A stretch of DNA of 64,000 nucleotides from Roseinatronobacter sp. S2 (GTDB lineage: Bacteria > Pseudomonadota > Alphaproteobacteria > Rhodobacterales > Rhodobacteraceae). Positions 24,370 to 34,527 of the stretch are shown one piece after another; position 1 is the first letter of the stretch; every line of letters begins with the position of its first letter. The position numbers and the translations under genes are program-made. The notes beneath the pieces were generated by a model. The model saw nothing but the letters and a program-made list of their open reading frames with translations. It was not told the DNA's origin and searched no databases. The DNA is taken from NCBI RefSeq assembly GCF_029581395.1, contig NZ_CP121113.1:1856001-1920000 (forward strand). Direction: 5' to 3'.

Positions 24370-25647
24370 ATGACACACGGTTCCAAGACCGATATCTATT
24401 CACGCCGCGAATCGCAGGCACGCAGCTATTGCCGTGCTTTTCCGGTGACATTCACCAAGGCGCAGAACGCCACCATGACCGATTCCGACGGGCGCAGCTA
24501 CACCGACTTTCTGGCGGGCTGCTCGTCGTTGAATTACGGGCATAACGACCCTGACATGAAATCGGCGCTTGTCGATCATATCAGCCGTGATGGCGTGACC
24601 CATGGTCTGGATATGCACACCGATGCGAAAGCCGACTTTCTGGAAGCGTTCGAGCGTTTGATTCTGGAACCGCGCGGTATGGACTACAAGTTCATGTTCA
24701 CCGGACCCACCGGCACAAACGCGGTCGAGGCGGCGATGAAGCTGGCGCGCAAGACAACCGGGCGTGAAACGATCATTGCCTTTACCAATGGGTTTCATGG
24801 CATGACCATGGGCGCGCTGGCTGCAACCGGCAATGCCGGCAAGCGGGCAGGGGCAGGCATGTCCTTGTCGGGCGTGGTGCGCATGCCATTCGAGGGAGCT
24901 ATGGAAGGGGTTGATTCGCTGGCCCTGATCCGCGCTATGCTGGAAAACCCCTCCAGCGGGATTGATGCACCTGCCGCGTTCCTGATTGAACCCGTCCAAG
25001 GCGAAGGCGGTCTGAACGCGGCCAGCACCGAATTCCTGAAGGGGCTGCAAGCGCTGGCGCGCGAACATGGCGCGCTTGTCATCATGGATGACATTCAGGC
25101 AGGGATCGGCCGCACCGGGCCATTCTTCAGCTTTGAAGGGATGGGCATTCAGCCTGACCTGATCCCGCTGGCGAAATCGCTGTCGGGGATGGGTCTGCCC
25201 TTCGCTGGCCTGCTGATCCGCCCTGATCTGGATGTGTGGAAGCCTGCCGAACATAACGGCACCTTCCGCGGCAACAACCATGCCTTTGTGACGGCGCGTG
25301 TGGCACTGGAAAAATTCTGGTCCAATGATGCGTTCCAGCGCCAGACCGAAGCGAAATCCGCTTTTCTGACCGAACGTTTGCGCGCGATTGCCGCCCATGT
25401 TCCGGGGGCCACACTGAAAGGGCGCGGCATGATGCAGGGTGTTGATGTCGGCAGCGGTGACATGGCGGCGGCGATTTGTGCTGCCTGCTTTGAACAAGGG
25501 CTGATTATTGAAACATCGGGCGCACATGACGAGGTGGTCAAGGTTCTGGCCCCGCTGACCATTCCGCAGGATCAATTCTCGGCTGGTCTTGATATTCTTG
25601 AAGCTGCCGTTCAGGCACAAATCAGTCAAAAAATTGCAGCGGAGTAA
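24370..25647 (+). CDS. ectB: Diaminobutyrate-2-oxoglutarate transaminase
   Basis: The 425-aa PLP enzyme converts aspartate semialdehyde to L-2,4-diaminobutyrate using glutamate, the first committed step to ectoine. It is a class III aminotransferase: the cofactor-binding FTGPTGTNAVEAAMKLARK and AFTNGFHGMTMGAL, the acidic ALVIMDDIQAGIGRTG, and the Schiff-base Lys269 in IPLAKSLSGMG. GAGAGG lies just upstream of the ATG. The spacing of 55 bases from ectA indicates one operon. Confidence 0.95.
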   Translation: MTHGSKTDIYSRRESQARSYCRAFPVTFTKAQNATMTDSDGRSYTDFLAGCSSLNYGHNDPDMKSALVDHISRDGVTHGLDMHTDAKADFLEAFERLILEPRGMDYKFMFTGPTGTNAVEAAMKLARKTTGRETIIAFTNGFHGMTMGALAATGNAGKRAGAGMSLSGVVRMPFEGAMEGVDSLALIRAMLENPSSGIDAPAAFLIEPVQGEGGLNAASTEFLKGLQALAREHGALVIMDDIQAGIGRTGPFFSFEGMGIQPDLIPLAKSLSGMGLPFAGLLIRPDLDVWKPAEHNGTFRGNNHAFVTARVALEKFWSNDAFQRQTEAKSAFLTERLRAIAAHVPGATLKGRGMMQGVDVGSGDMAAAICAACFEQGLIIETSGAHDEVVKVLAPLTIPQDQFSAGLDILEAAVQAQISQKIAAE

Positions 25648-25653
25648 GCAGGC

Positions 25654-26040
25654 ATGATCATTCGTGACTTTCACAAAGAAAAGACAACCGACCGGCGCGT
25701 AGGCGCACAACAATGGGAGTCGGTTCGTCTGCTGCTGGCCGATGACGGGATGGGATTTTCGTTCCACATCACCACCATCGCAGCGGGTAGTGAACATACC
25801 TTCCACTACAAGAACCACTTTGAAAGTGTGTATTGCGTAGCTGGCGAAGGCAGCATTGAAGATCTTGCCACCGGAGAGGTGCATGAATTGCGCCCCGGTG
25901 TCATGTATGCGCTGGATCAGCATGACAAGCACACATTACGTTGCAAGACCGAGATGGTCTTTGCGTGCTGCTTCAACCCGCCCGTCACGGGCAAGGAAGT
26001 GCACCGCGAAGACGGGTCTTACGCGCTGGAAAATTCCTGA
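25654..26040 (+). CDS. ectC: Ectoine synthase
   Basis: The 128-aa cupin closes the ring of N-gamma-acetyl-diaminobutyrate to give ectoine. The start MIIRDFHKE and the cupin elements [46 protein letters not shown] are typical, ending [19 protein letters not shown]. It follows ectB by six bases. No ectD hydroxylase gene follows, so hydroxyectoine synthesis is not encoded here. Confidence 0.96.
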   Translation: MIIRDFHKEKTTDRRVGAQQWESVRLLLADDGMGFSFHITTIAAGSEHTFHYKNHFESVYCVAGEGSIEDLATGEVHELRPGVMYALDQHDKHTLRCKTEMVFACCFNPPVTGKEVHREDGSYALENS

Positions 26041-26083
26041 ACCAAAGGCGGGCAGGGGTGAAAAGCCACCTGCCCAAATACCC

Positions 26084-27526
26084 ATGACTCACACTGTTGA
26101 GAAAATCGGCGGCACTTGTATGAGCCGCGCGCGCGAATTGCTGGATACGCTTTATGTTGGCGACCGCGATCAAGGCGCAATCTATAACCGCGTTTTTGTC
26201 GTGTCGGCATTTGGTGGTATTACCAATATGCTGCTGGAACATAAAAAAACCGGATCGCCCGGTGTTTATGCCCGTTTCTCCAATGATGACAGCGGTGCGG
26301 GCTGGGGCGATGCGCTGCGCGACACCGCCGCGCGCATGTGCGAAATCCACGGCGAGATTCTGGACCATGACGGTGACCGCGAACGCGCTGACGCATTCGT
26401 GCGTGACCGGATCGAGGGGGCGCGCGCCTGTCTGCTGGATTTGCAGCGCCTTGGGTCATACGGTCATTTCCGCATAGACCAGCAAATGCAGACCGTGCGC
26501 GAACTTCTGTCCGGGATGGGAGAGGCGCATTCCGCCTTCGTCACCGCATTGCTGCTGCAACGCCACAGCGTGAACGCGCGCTTTGTCGATCTGTCCGGCT
26601 GGCGCGATGACAGCAACCCTGATCTGGCTACGCGCTTGAACAACGCGATGGAAGGCATTGATCTTGCGTCAGAACTTCCTATCGTGACGGGCTATGCCCA
26701 TTGCAGCGAGGGGCTGATGCGCGAATATGATCGCGGCTATTCCGAAGTTGTGTTTGCCCATCTGGCCGCCCAGACCGGCGCGGCGGAAGCGATTATCCAC
26801 AAGGAATTCCACCTGTCATCGGCTGATCCCAAGATTGTGGGCGAAGAAAACACCCGCAAAATCGGCCGCACCAGCTATGACGTGGCGGATCAGCTGTCAA
26901 ATCTGGGGATGGAAGCCATCCACCCGAATGCCGCCCGTGTGTTGCGCCGCGCCGATGTGCCCTTACGCGTGAAACATGCGTTTGAACCCGAAGATCCCGG
27001 CACGCTGATTGGTCCCGACGGGGGCAGCGCGGGGCGTGTGGAAATGGTCACCGGCCTCGGTGTGCACGCGTTTGAAGTGCATGAACCCGATATGGTTGGC
27101 GTCAAGGGCTATGATGCCTGCATTCTGGATGCGCTGGCGCGTCATAATATCTGGATTGTGTCAAAACATTCCAATGCCAACACGATCACGCATTATCTTA
27201 GCGGGTCGTTGAAGGCCATTCGCCGTGTCGAACGTGATATCATGAAAACTTATCCCAATGCGGAAGTGACGGCGCGGCCCTTGGCTATGGTGTCGGTCAT
27301 CGGGTCGGATTTAAGCGAGATTTCGGTGCTGGCGCGGGGGCTGGGCGCGCTGGAAGATGCCGGCATCAAGGCACTGGCCGCCCAGCAAGGCCTGCGCCGT
27401 GTCGAGGTGCAGTTCCTGTTGCCGCGCGACAGCAAGGACGAAGCGATCAAGGTGTTGCATCACGCCATGGTCACCGAGGCAGAGGATACACCTGCCAAGG
27501 TTACTGCACCGCGCAAGGCAGCCTGA
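26084..27526 (+). CDS. ask_ect: Ectoine-operon aspartate kinase
   Basis: The 480-aa product starts MTHTVEKIGGTCMS, the Ask_Ect variant of the usual KFGG/T N-terminus, and has RVFVVSAFGGITNML. It phosphorylates aspartate to supply semialdehyde for EctB. C-terminal ACT-like repeats are present (AMVSVIGSDLSEISVLARGLGALEDAGI). The ectoine-specific isoenzyme is known to escape ordinary amino-acid feedback. The 43-base gap after ectC contains a GGGCAGG / CCTGCCC hairpin (26050-26075) that could adjust expression. Longer reading upstream overlaps ectC and is not family-like. Confidence 0.93.
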   Translation: MTHTVEKIGGTCMSRARELLDTLYVGDRDQGAIYNRVFVVSAFGGITNMLLEHKKTGSPGVYARFSNDDSGAGWGDALRDTAARMCEIHGEILDHDGDRERADAFVRDRIEGARACLLDLQRLGSYGHFRIDQQMQTVRELLSGMGEAHSAFVTALLLQRHSVNARFVDLSGWRDDSNPDLATRLNNAMEGIDLASELPIVTGYAHCSEGLMREYDRGYSEVVFAHLAAQTGAAEAIIHKEFHLSSADPKIVGEENTRKIGRTSYDVADQLSNLGMEAIHPNAARVLRRADVPLRVKHAFEPEDPGTLIGPDGGSAGRVEMVTGLGVHAFEVHEPDMVGVKGYDACILDALARHNIWIVSKHSNANTITHYLSGSLKAIRRVERDIMKTYPNAEVTARPLAMVSVIGSDLSEISVLARGLGALEDAGIKALAAQQGLRRVEVQFLLPRDSKDEAIKVLHHAMVTEAEDTPAKVTAPRKAA

Positions 27527-27549
27527 AACAACACTGTTCTGAAAGCGTA

Positions 27550-27583
27550 AAAAGGCCCGCAACCATGCTGTTGCGGGCCTTTT
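27550..27583. terminator. Bidirectional terminator, ect operon / lpxD-like gene
   Basis: AAAAGGCCCGCAAC and GTTGCGGGCCTTTT form a perfect 14-bp stem with loop CATGCT, flanked by A and T runs. It ends both the rightward ectoine operon and the leftward LpxD-like gene. Confidence 0.9.
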
Positions 27584-27587
27584 GCTG

Positions 27588-28679
27588 TCATCCCTTGCGG
27601 TCTGGCCCGAAAACGGCGTCCTGCAATTTGGCGACATTGGCAACCAGCCGGGGCAGGCGGCGGATGATCTTGCGGATTTCCAGCTGCGTTTCCAGCTTGG
27701 TGGCCGGATCGCCCAGCACTGCGCGCCCTGCGGGGACATTGGTGAACACGCGGCTGGCACCGCCCACAATCGCATCATCCCCAACGAAGATATTGTCATT
27801 CACCGCAACCTTGCCCGCCAGCAGGACACGGTTGCCAATGCGCGCGGACCCCGCAACGCCTGCCATGCCGCACATCATGCAATCTTCGCCCATCTGGACA
27901 TTATGGCCGATCTGGCAGACCGAATCTATTTTGGTGCCCGACCCGATGACCGTGTCGCGGATGGTGCCGCGGTCGATGGACGAATTTGCCCCCAGTTCGA
28001 CATCATCGCCAATGCGCACCGCGCCCAGTGACTGGATGCGGTGCCATTTTTGCGCGCGCACCTGTCGCTCCCCCGACAGGCTGGCGCGCACATCTTCCGC
28101 GCCAGAGGGTTCGGGCGTCACAAAACTGAACCCGCAGCCGCCCACAACGCAATTCGGCTGGCCGATGAAGCGCGCGCCAATGACCACACGCGCGCCAATG
28201 CGCGCCCCTGCATGCAATATGACATCTGCGCCGATCACGGCATCCTCGCCCACGGTTACATTCGGGGCAATGCGGGCGTTGGGGCCAATGACGGCGCGCG
28301 CGCCAATGCTGGTAAACGGGCCGATGCAGGCCCCGTCTGCAACCTGCGCTGTGGCATGAATGAAAGATTGCGGGTGAATGCCCGTGCCAAAATCATAGCC
28401 GGGGTCCAGAAATTCGGCAATTCCCGCCATCGCCCAACGGGGGCGCGGCGCGAAAATCGCGGCTTTCAGCCCCATGGACTGCCAGTCGGCCCCGTCCCAC
28501 AAAATTGCCGCCTGTGCCTGCCCTTGCGCCAGCCCTGCGGCATATTTCGGGTCCATCGCCATGGCCAGCGCGTCCGGTCCTGCCTGTGCAGGTTCGGCCG
28601 CGTGGGTGATGGCCAGATCAAGCGCCCCTTCGGCGCGCAGCCCCAGTGCCCTGGCAAGTTCCGCGATGGTATGGGACAT
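27588..28679 (-). CDS. lpxD: LpxD-like UDP-3-O-acylglucosamine N-acyltransferase
   Basis: The 363-aa protein has an N-terminal uridine-binding-type region ([15 protein letters not shown]) and a long left-handed beta-helix of hexapeptide repeats ([19 protein letters not shown]). The acceptor region has the LpxD features [15 protein letters not shown] and [12 protein letters not shown]. It would transfer a hydroxyacyl chain in lipid A synthesis at the inner membrane's cytoplasmic face. The usual neighbours (bamA, fabZ, lpxA) are missing, so it may be a second, stand-alone copy. GGAG precedes the ATG. Confidence 0.85.
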   Translation of the reverse strand: MSHTIAELARALGLRAEGALDLAITHAAEPAQAGPDALAMAMDPKYAAGLAQGQAQAAILWDGADWQSMGLKAAIFAPRPRWAMAGIAEFLDPGYDFGTGIHPQSFIHATAQVADGACIGPFTSIGARAVIGPNARIAPNVTVGEDAVIGADVILHAGARIGARVVIGARFIGQPNCVVGGCGFSFVTPEPSGAEDVRASLSGERQVRAQKWHRIQSLGAVRIGDDVELGANSSIDRGTIRDTVIGSGTKIDSVCQIGHNVQMGEDCMMCGMAGVAGSARIGNRVLLAGKVAVNDNIFVGDDAIVGGASRVFTNVPAGRAVLGDPATKLETQLEIRKIIRRLPRLVANVAKLQDAVFGPDRKG

Positions 28680-28838
28680 GACGACAACTCCGCATAATTG
28701 GTCCAGATCCTTGCATACCGAAACCCTGCAACGGGGACCAGCCCCGTGCGTGCGCCCCGTGCGCGTGCTGTGCGTGTATCGTGGGGCTTGCCCTGAAGGC
28801 CGATTCCTGACAGTTGAATTGCACGAAAGGAACCCGTC

Positions 28839-29201
28839 ATGCCCGATACCCCCGTTCCCCCGCCCGAAAAGCCCAAACGCCCGCAACAGGTCTATACGCT
28901 GCTTGTCGAACTGGGGCATATGCCCGGCGACAAACTGCCCAAAGGGGCCACTGGTGCGGGGCTTCTGGTCTATGCCACAGGCGTGGACGAGGCAGAGGCC
29001 GTGCGCGAAACCGTGGCCGTTCTGAAGCAGGCCGATTTGCGCCCGCTGGATGTGACAAGCTATGGCACGCTGGATGAACGCCTGGCTGCAGGCGATGAGG
29101 TGCCACAGCAAGAACGCGATCTGATGGCGCGCGCATTGGCTGAAAATGCCGTAATCGTCGCACAGAAAACATGGTTCAACGATGCAGATGAAAATGACTG
29201 A
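28839..29201 (+). CDS. Conserved small protein upstream of dapE, function unknown
   Basis: The 120-aa soluble protein has a Pro/Lys-rich start ([15 protein letters not shown]), then [44 protein letters not shown]. No domain is recognised. AAAGG lies before the ATG. Its last eight bases overlap the start of dapE, so it is coupled to that gene. Confidence 0.75.
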   Translation: MPDTPVPPPEKPKRPQQVYTLLVELGHMPGDKLPKGATGAGLLVYATGVDEAEAVRETVAVLKQADLRPLDVTSYGTLDERLAAGDEVPQQERDLMARALAENAVIVAQKTWFNDADEND

Positions 29202-30342
29202 TACACTTTGCCCCGTTTCCCTGACGCAAGACCTGGTGCGTTGCCCGTCCATCACCCCCGAAGAAGGGGGCGCGCTGCAATTGCTGCAATCGGTATTGGA
29301 GGGGGCAGGGTTCACCTGCATCCGCGTCGACCGCAACGGCACGCCCAATCTGTTCGCACGCTGGGGCGCACGCGGACATCCGCGCAGCCTTGGGTTTAAC
29401 GGGCACACGGATGTTGTGCCGCTGGGCAACCCCGATGACTGGACCCGCGCGCCCTTCGGCGGCGAAAGTGACGCCGGCCGCATCTGGGGGCGCGGCGCAT
29501 GTGACATGAAATCGGGCGTTGCGGCCTTTGTGGCGGCGGCGGTGGATTTCGTGCGCACCACCCCGCCGGACGGGGCCGTGATCCTGACGATCACCGGCGA
29601 TGAAGAGGGGCCAAGCCAGGACGGCACCGTGGCCCTTCTGGACTGGATGGCCCCGCGCGGAGAGGCAATGTCGGCCTGTATCGTGGGGGAACCCACCTGC
29701 CCGAATACCATGGGCGAGATGATCAAGATCGGGCGGCGCGGGTCAATGACGGCGCATGTGGTGGCGCGCGGACGGCAGGGGCATGCAGCCTATCCGCATA
29801 AGGCGGCCAACCCGTTGCCGGTTCTGGTGCACTATCTGGACCGGCTGGCCCGCCACGATCTGGACCGCGGCACGGACCATTTCGACCCGTCCACGCTGGC
29901 GCTGACAACCATAGATGTGGGAAACCCGGCATCGAATGTGATCCCTGCGCAAGGGCGCGCAACACTGAACATCCGTTTCAATGACCTGCACACAAGCGCA
30001 AGCCTGTCGGACTGGTTGCGCGATGTGGCGCGCGATGTCTGCGCAGGCACAGATGTGACGCTGGATCTGGAATTCCACATTTCCGGCGAAAGTTTTCTGA
30101 CCCCACCGGGGCCGCTGTCGGATCTGGTGGCACAGGCTGTGACGGATGAATGCGGGGTTGTTCCTGTGCTGTCCACATCGGGCGGCACATCTGATGCGCG
30201 GTTCATCAAGGACCATTGCCCTGTCGTGGAATTCGGGCTTGTGGGCACTTCCCTGCATCAGGTTGATGAATACGCCGAAATTGACCAGATACATCAGCTA
30301 AAAGCCGTCTATGGCCGTATCTTGCAGGCGTATTTCGCATGA
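29194..30342 (+). CDS. dapE: Succinyl-diaminopimelate desuccinylase
   Basis: The 382-aa M20-family metallohydrolase removes succinate from N-succinyl-LL-diaminopimelate in lysine and peptidoglycan synthesis. Zinc ligands are visible in [29 protein letters not shown] and VGEPTCP, and the dimerisation part [16 protein letters not shown] is present. Three ATG codons cluster at 29182, 29188 and 29194; MTDTLCPVS at 29194 best matches the family length. The GNAT gene overlaps its stop (ATGA). Confidence 0.93.
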   Translation: MTDTLCPVSLTQDLVRCPSITPEEGGALQLLQSVLEGAGFTCIRVDRNGTPNLFARWGARGHPRSLGFNGHTDVVPLGNPDDWTRAPFGGESDAGRIWGRGACDMKSGVAAFVAAAVDFVRTTPPDGAVILTITGDEEGPSQDGTVALLDWMAPRGEAMSACIVGEPTCPNTMGEMIKIGRRGSMTAHVVARGRQGHAAYPHKAANPLPVLVHYLDRLARHDLDRGTDHFDPSTLALTTIDVGNPASNVIPAQGRATLNIRFNDLHTSASLSDWLRDVARDVCAGTDVTLDLEFHISGESFLTPPGPLSDLVAQAVTDECGVVPVLSTSGGTSDARFIKDHCPVVEFGLVGTSLHQVDEYAEIDQIHQLKAVYGRILQAYFA

Positions 30343-30761
30343 CATTGTCCATCGCCCTGACCGAGGATCTAGCCACCTGCCACGCCTTGCGCCGCGCGGT
30401 GTTTATTGAAGAACAGGGCGTGTCCGTGATTGAGGAAGTGGACGGGCGTGACACTGATGCGCTGCATATTCTGGCGCACAAGGACGGGCAGGCGGTCGGC
30501 TGCGCGCGTATTCTGGTGGCTGGTGCAACGGGCAAGATCGGGCGTGTGTGCGTGCTGGCGCAGATGCGCGGGCAGGGCGTTGGCGTTGCGCTTATTGAGG
30601 CCGCGCTGGACTGCTTGCGCCAGATTGACGGGGTCACACAGGCCAGACTGGGTGCGCAGACCCATGCAATCGGGTTTTATGAACGGCTGGGGTTTTCCGT
30701 AGATGGGCCGGAATATCTGGATGCGGGGATTGTGCATCGGGATATGGTGCGGCCAGTGTGA
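30339..30761 (+). CDS. GNAT family N-acetyltransferase
   Basis: The 140-aa protein has the ElaA-like start ([23 protein letters not shown]) and an acetyl-CoA-binding [22 protein letters not shown], ending with [23 protein letters not shown]. Substrate unknown. It starts in the ATGA overlap with the dapE stop, so the two are co-translated. The following gap (30762-30943) contains an AGGCAGGGG / CCCCTGCCT hairpin at 30880-30902. Confidence 0.88.
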   Translation: MTLSIALTEDLATCHALRRAVFIEEQGVSVIEEVDGRDTDALHILAHKDGQAVGCARILVAGATGKIGRVCVLAQMRGQGVGVALIEAALDCLRQIDGVTQARLGAQTHAIGFYERLGFSVDGPEYLDAGIVHRDMVRPV

Positions 30762-30943
30762 CCGTCGATTGTGATCGGAATGCGCCGTGACGACACAGAT
30801 GGCGCGTGCTAAAGGGGGCAAATGACACGCTTTGCATCCCGCCTTGGCCCGCGCCCGTTCCGCCCCGCCCGCCCACCCCAGGCAGGGGTTACACCCCTGC
30901 CTTGCGCAACGCGCGCGGGCCAACCTGAACGCAGGGGATTTGC

Positions 30944-33193
30944 ATGAAACAGCTTCCCGGACTGGACCAGTTGCGCGCGTGGATCGCGGAAAACCCCGGC
31001 GCCAGCAAACGCGACATTGCCAAAGCGTTCGACATAAAGGGCGGCGCGAAGATCGACCTGAAAGCCATGCTGCGCGAGTTGGAGGGCGAAGGCGTTCTGC
31101 CGCGCCGCCGATCCAAAGGCGGCACAGGCGCGTTGCCCCCCGTGACGGTGCTGGAAATTCTGGCCCCTGATGCGCAGGGTGATCTGTTCGCGCGCGCGGT
31201 CGAGTGGCGCAGCGAAGGCCCTGCGCCGCGCATCCTGTTCCTGACCCGCAGCGATGACCCCGCCCTTGGCGAGGGGGACCGCGTTCTGGCGCGGATCGAG
31301 GCCATTCGTGGCCCCGATTATGACTATCAGGCCCGCCTGATGCGCAAGATCGGCACCAACCCCGCGCGCATTCTGGGTGTGTTCCGTAAATCGGCCGAAG
31401 GCGGGCGCGTTGTGCCCATCGACAAGGGCGCAGACCGTGACTGGCGTGTGTCCGCCCATGACACTGACGGCGCGCAGGATGGCGAGCTGGTCCATGCCGA
31501 ACCACTAGGCAAGGGGCGTTTCGGTCCGCCTGCCGCGCGTATCATTGCGCGTCTGGGCGACCCGACCGCGCCCAAGGCCGTGTCGCTGATTGCCATTCAT
31601 CAGCATGGCATACGCGATGCCTTCCCCGACGCGGTGATTGCCGAGGCTGATCGCGCCGAACCGGCAGGGCCGGAGGGGCGCCGTGATCTGCGCGATCTGG
31701 ATCTGATGACCATCGACCCGTGGGATGCGCGTGATCATGATGATGCGATCATGGCCAGCGCGGACCCTGACCCCGAAAACGCGGGCGGGTTCATCCTGTG
31801 GGTGGCCATCGCGGATGTCGCGGCCTATGTGCGCCCCGGTTCCGAACTGGACCGTGAAGCGCGCAGGCGCGGCAATTCCACATACTTCCCCGACCGTGTT
31901 GTGCCCATGCTGCCCGACATTCTGTCAGGCGATCTGTGTTCGCTGCATGAAGGGGTGGACCGGCCCTGCATGGCGCTGCGCATGGTGATTGACGCGCAGG
32001 GCAACAAGCTTACGCATGATTTCCACCGCGCGATCATGCGCTCGCGCGCGTCGCTGACCTATGAGCAGGCGCAGGCCGCGGATGAAGGCAGGTTGGACGA
32101 CGCGACCACGCCACTGCTGGACGGGTTGCGCGACCTGTTTGGCGCATATCGCGCGCTGCGCCATGCGCGCGACCGCCGCCAGCCACTGGATATCGACCTG
32201 CCCGAACGCCAGATCGTGCTGTCGGATGAAGGGCGCGTCACATCGGTTGCGTTCAAGGAACGGTTTGATGCGCATCGTCTGGTCGAGGATTTCATGGTCC
32301 TTGCCAATGTTGCGGCCGCCGAAACCCTGCGCGAAAAAGGGTCTGCGTTGCTTTACCGTGTGCATGAGGAACCGAGTCCCGAAAAAATGGAATCGCTGCG
32401 CGAACTGGCGCGGGAATCGGGATTTGCGCTGGCCAAGGGGCAGGTGTTGAAAACCCGCCATTTCAACCAGTTGCTGGCACAGGCCGAAGGCACCGAATTT
32501 GACGAATTGATCAATATGGCCACGCTGCGGTCGATGACGCAGGCCTATTACAATGCGCAGAATTTTGGGCATTTCGGGCTGGCCTTGCGTGAATATGCGC
32601 ATTTCACATCGCCTATCCGGCGCTATGCGGACCTGATCGTGCACCGCGCGCTGATTGCGGCGCATAACTGGGGTGATGACGGGCTGACGCCATGGGACGT
32701 GGACCATCTGGACGAAACCGCCAAGGCCATATCCGAGGCAGAACGCCGGTCCATGGCGGCAGAGCGCGACACGGCAGACCGCTATCTGGCGGCATTTCTG
32801 GCCGAACGGGTTGGCGCGGAATTTACCGGCCGTGTGTCGGGCGTTGCGCGCTTCGGGGTGTTTGTGAAGCTTGATGAAACCGGCGCGGACGGGCTGGTGC
32901 CCATTCGCGCCATCGGCGATGAATATTTCCGCCACGACCCCGAAACACAGGTGCTGGAAGGCGAGCGCACGGGCTTTCGCATCGGTCTGGGCCAGCGTGT
33001 GAAGGTCAAACTGGCAGAGGCCGAACCCGTGACCGGCGGGCTGGCCCTGGAACTGCTGGAGGTCGAGGGCGAAGCCCCCGCGCGCAACCCGCGTGGCGGT
33101 CGTGGTCGTGGCCGTCCTGTGCGGCGCGCGGTTGGCAAGCGCAAAGGCGCGGACGCAAAAGCCCGCAAGAAGATCAAACGCACCCGAGGCTGA
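30944..33193 (+). CDS. rnr: Ribonuclease R
   Basis: The 749-aa 3'-5' exoribonuclease degrades structured RNA. Order: N-terminal winged helix (SKRDIAKAFDIKGG), cold-shock domains, catalytic RNB domain with metal-binding aspartates in DPWDARDHDDA (Asp258, 261, 264, 266, 267), the HFTSPIRRYADLIVHR block, an S1 domain (FTGRVSGVARFGVFVKL) and a basic Gly/Arg/Lys tail. It stands alone here. A weak upstream site (CAGGGGATTTGC) precedes the ATG. Confidence 0.95.
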   Translation: MKQLPGLDQLRAWIAENPGASKRDIAKAFDIKGGAKIDLKAMLRELEGEGVLPRRRSKGGTGALPPVTVLEILAPDAQGDLFARAVEWRSEGPAPRILFLTRSDDPALGEGDRVLARIEAIRGPDYDYQARLMRKIGTNPARILGVFRKSAEGGRVVPIDKGADRDWRVSAHDTDGAQDGELVHAEPLGKGRFGPPAARIIARLGDPTAPKAVSLIAIHQHGIRDAFPDAVIAEADRAEPAGPEGRRDLRDLDLMTIDPWDARDHDDAIMASADPDPENAGGFILWVAIADVAAYVRPGSELDREARRRGNSTYFPDRVVPMLPDILSGDLCSLHEGVDRPCMALRMVIDAQGNKLTHDFHRAIMRSRASLTYEQAQAADEGRLDDATTPLLDGLRDLFGAYRALRHARDRRQPLDIDLPERQIVLSDEGRVTSVAFKERFDAHRLVEDFMVLANVAAAETLREKGSALLYRVHEEPSPEKMESLRELARESGFALAKGQVLKTRHFNQLLAQAEGTEFDELINMATLRSMTQAYYNAQNFGHFGLALREYAHFTSPIRRYADLIVHRALIAAHNWGDDGLTPWDVDHLDETAKAISEAERRSMAAERDTADRYLAAFLAERVGAEFTGRVSGVARFGVFVKLDETGADGLVPIRAIGDEYFRHDPETQVLEGERTGFRIGLGQRVKVKLAEAEPVTGGLALELLEVEGEAPARNPRGGRGRGRPVRRAVGKRKGADAKARKKIKRTRG

Positions 33194-33287
33194 CACGCCG
33201 GACGCTGCGTCATATCTGTTGGTGATGGATTGCGATCCCGTCACGCCCTAGACTGCCCGCCAAGGTGGTATTCGAACGGGGGAAGTG

Positions 33288-34463
33288 ATGGACGATATTG
33301 TTATTCTGGGCAGCGCACGCACGGCCATTGGCACGTTCTGGGGCGCGCTTGCGGGGCTGACACCTGTGGAGTTGGGGCGCATTGTCGCCACGGAAGCCCT
33401 GTCGCGCGCGGGCGTCGCGGGGGAACAGATCGGCACTGTGGTGTTCGGCAATGTCATCGCCACCGAACCTGCCGACATGTATCTGTCGCGCCTTGCGGCC
33501 ATGAAGGCGGGCGTGCCGGAAACTGTGCCCGCGATGAATGTGAACCGGTTATGCGGGTCCGGCGTGCAGGCCATCGTTTCGGGCATTCAGGCGCTGGCGC
33601 TGGGGGATGCAGATTTTGCGCTGGTGGGCGGATCAGAAAGTATGAGCCGCGCCCCCTATATTCTGCCTGCGGCGCGGTTCGGGCAGAAAATGGGGGATGT
33701 GGCCGGAACAGATATGATGTTGGGGGCGCTGAATTGCCCCTTTGGCACGGGCCATATGGGGGTGACTGCTGAAAACGTTGCGCGCGAATATGGCATTACC
33801 CGCGATATGCAGGATGCGTTTGCACTGGAAAGCCAGACCCGCGCCGCCCGCGCCATCGCTGAGGGGCGTTTTGCCGGGCAGATCGTGCCCGTCACCGTAA
33901 AGTCGCGCAAGGGCGATGTGGTTTTCGACACGGATGAACACCCCAAGGCCACCACCGCAGACGCACTGGCGGCGCTGCGCCCGGCCTTTGCGAAGGACGG
34001 CACGGTCACGGCCGGAAATGCCAGCGGCATCAATGACGGCGCGGGCGCGCTGGTTCTGGCACGGGCAAGTGCCGCGCAGCAGGCGGGACTGCAACCACTT
34101 GCGCGCATTACCAGCTACGCCCATGCAGGTGTGCGCCCTGATATCATGGGAATTGGCCCTGTGCCTGCGGTTCAGGCGCTGTGTGCGCGCACCGGTCTGG
34201 GCGTGGATGAGTTCGACGTGATCGAATCGAACGAGGCATTTGCGGCGCAGGCCCTTGCGGTCAGTCAGGCCCTTGGGTTGGATCCTGCGCGTGTGAACGC
34301 AAATGGCGGGGCCATTGCGCTGGGGCATCCGGTGGGCGCATCGGGGGCGATCATCACCATCAAGGCGCTGCATGAACTTACCCGCACCGGCGGGCAGCGC
34401 GCCCTTGTGACCATGTGTATCGGGGGCGGGCAGGGGATTGCACTGGCGCTGGAACGCATCTGA
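33288..34463 (+). CDS. Acetyl-CoA acetyltransferase (thiolase)
   Basis: The 391-aa protein has the thiolase catalytic set: nucleophile Cys in NVNRLCGSGVQAI, the His of ESNEAFAAQA neighbourhood with GGAIALGHPVGASGA, and the C-terminal MCIGGGQGIAL Cys. It condenses or cleaves acyl-CoA. Whether it acts in beta-oxidation, acetoacetyl-CoA formation or another acyl-CoA route is not determined by context. GGGGGAAG precedes the ATG at 33288. Confidence 0.92.
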   Translation: MDDIVILGSARTAIGTFWGALAGLTPVELGRIVATEALSRAGVAGEQIGTVVFGNVIATEPADMYLSRLAAMKAGVPETVPAMNVNRLCGSGVQAIVSGIQALALGDADFALVGGSESMSRAPYILPAARFGQKMGDVAGTDMMLGALNCPFGTGHMGVTAENVAREYGITRDMQDAFALESQTRAARAIAEGRFAGQIVPVTVKSRKGDVVFDTDEHPKATTADALAALRPAFAKDGTVTAGNASGINDGAGALVLARASAAQQAGLQPLARITSYAHAGVRPDIMGIGPVPAVQALCARTGLGVDEFDVIESNEAFAAQALAVSQALGLDPARVNANGGAIALGHPVGASGAIITIKALHELTRTGGQRALVTMCIGGGQGIALALERI

Positions 34464-34527
34464 TCCTTGCACATGGCGCGTGCTGGGGTATGTCTGTCAT
34501 GGATGAATTGCATGAAGGGAAGCAGAC

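Noticed and set aside
24400..25932. 510-codon minus-strand frame opposite ectB and ectC
   Set aside because: It is antisense to clear ectoine genes and has no recognisable product or ribosome site.
31925..33244. Long minus-strand open frame opposite rnr
   Set aside because: It mirrors the RNase R coding region of a GC-rich genome and its translation shows no domain; the plus-strand RNB and S1 motifs are unequivocal.
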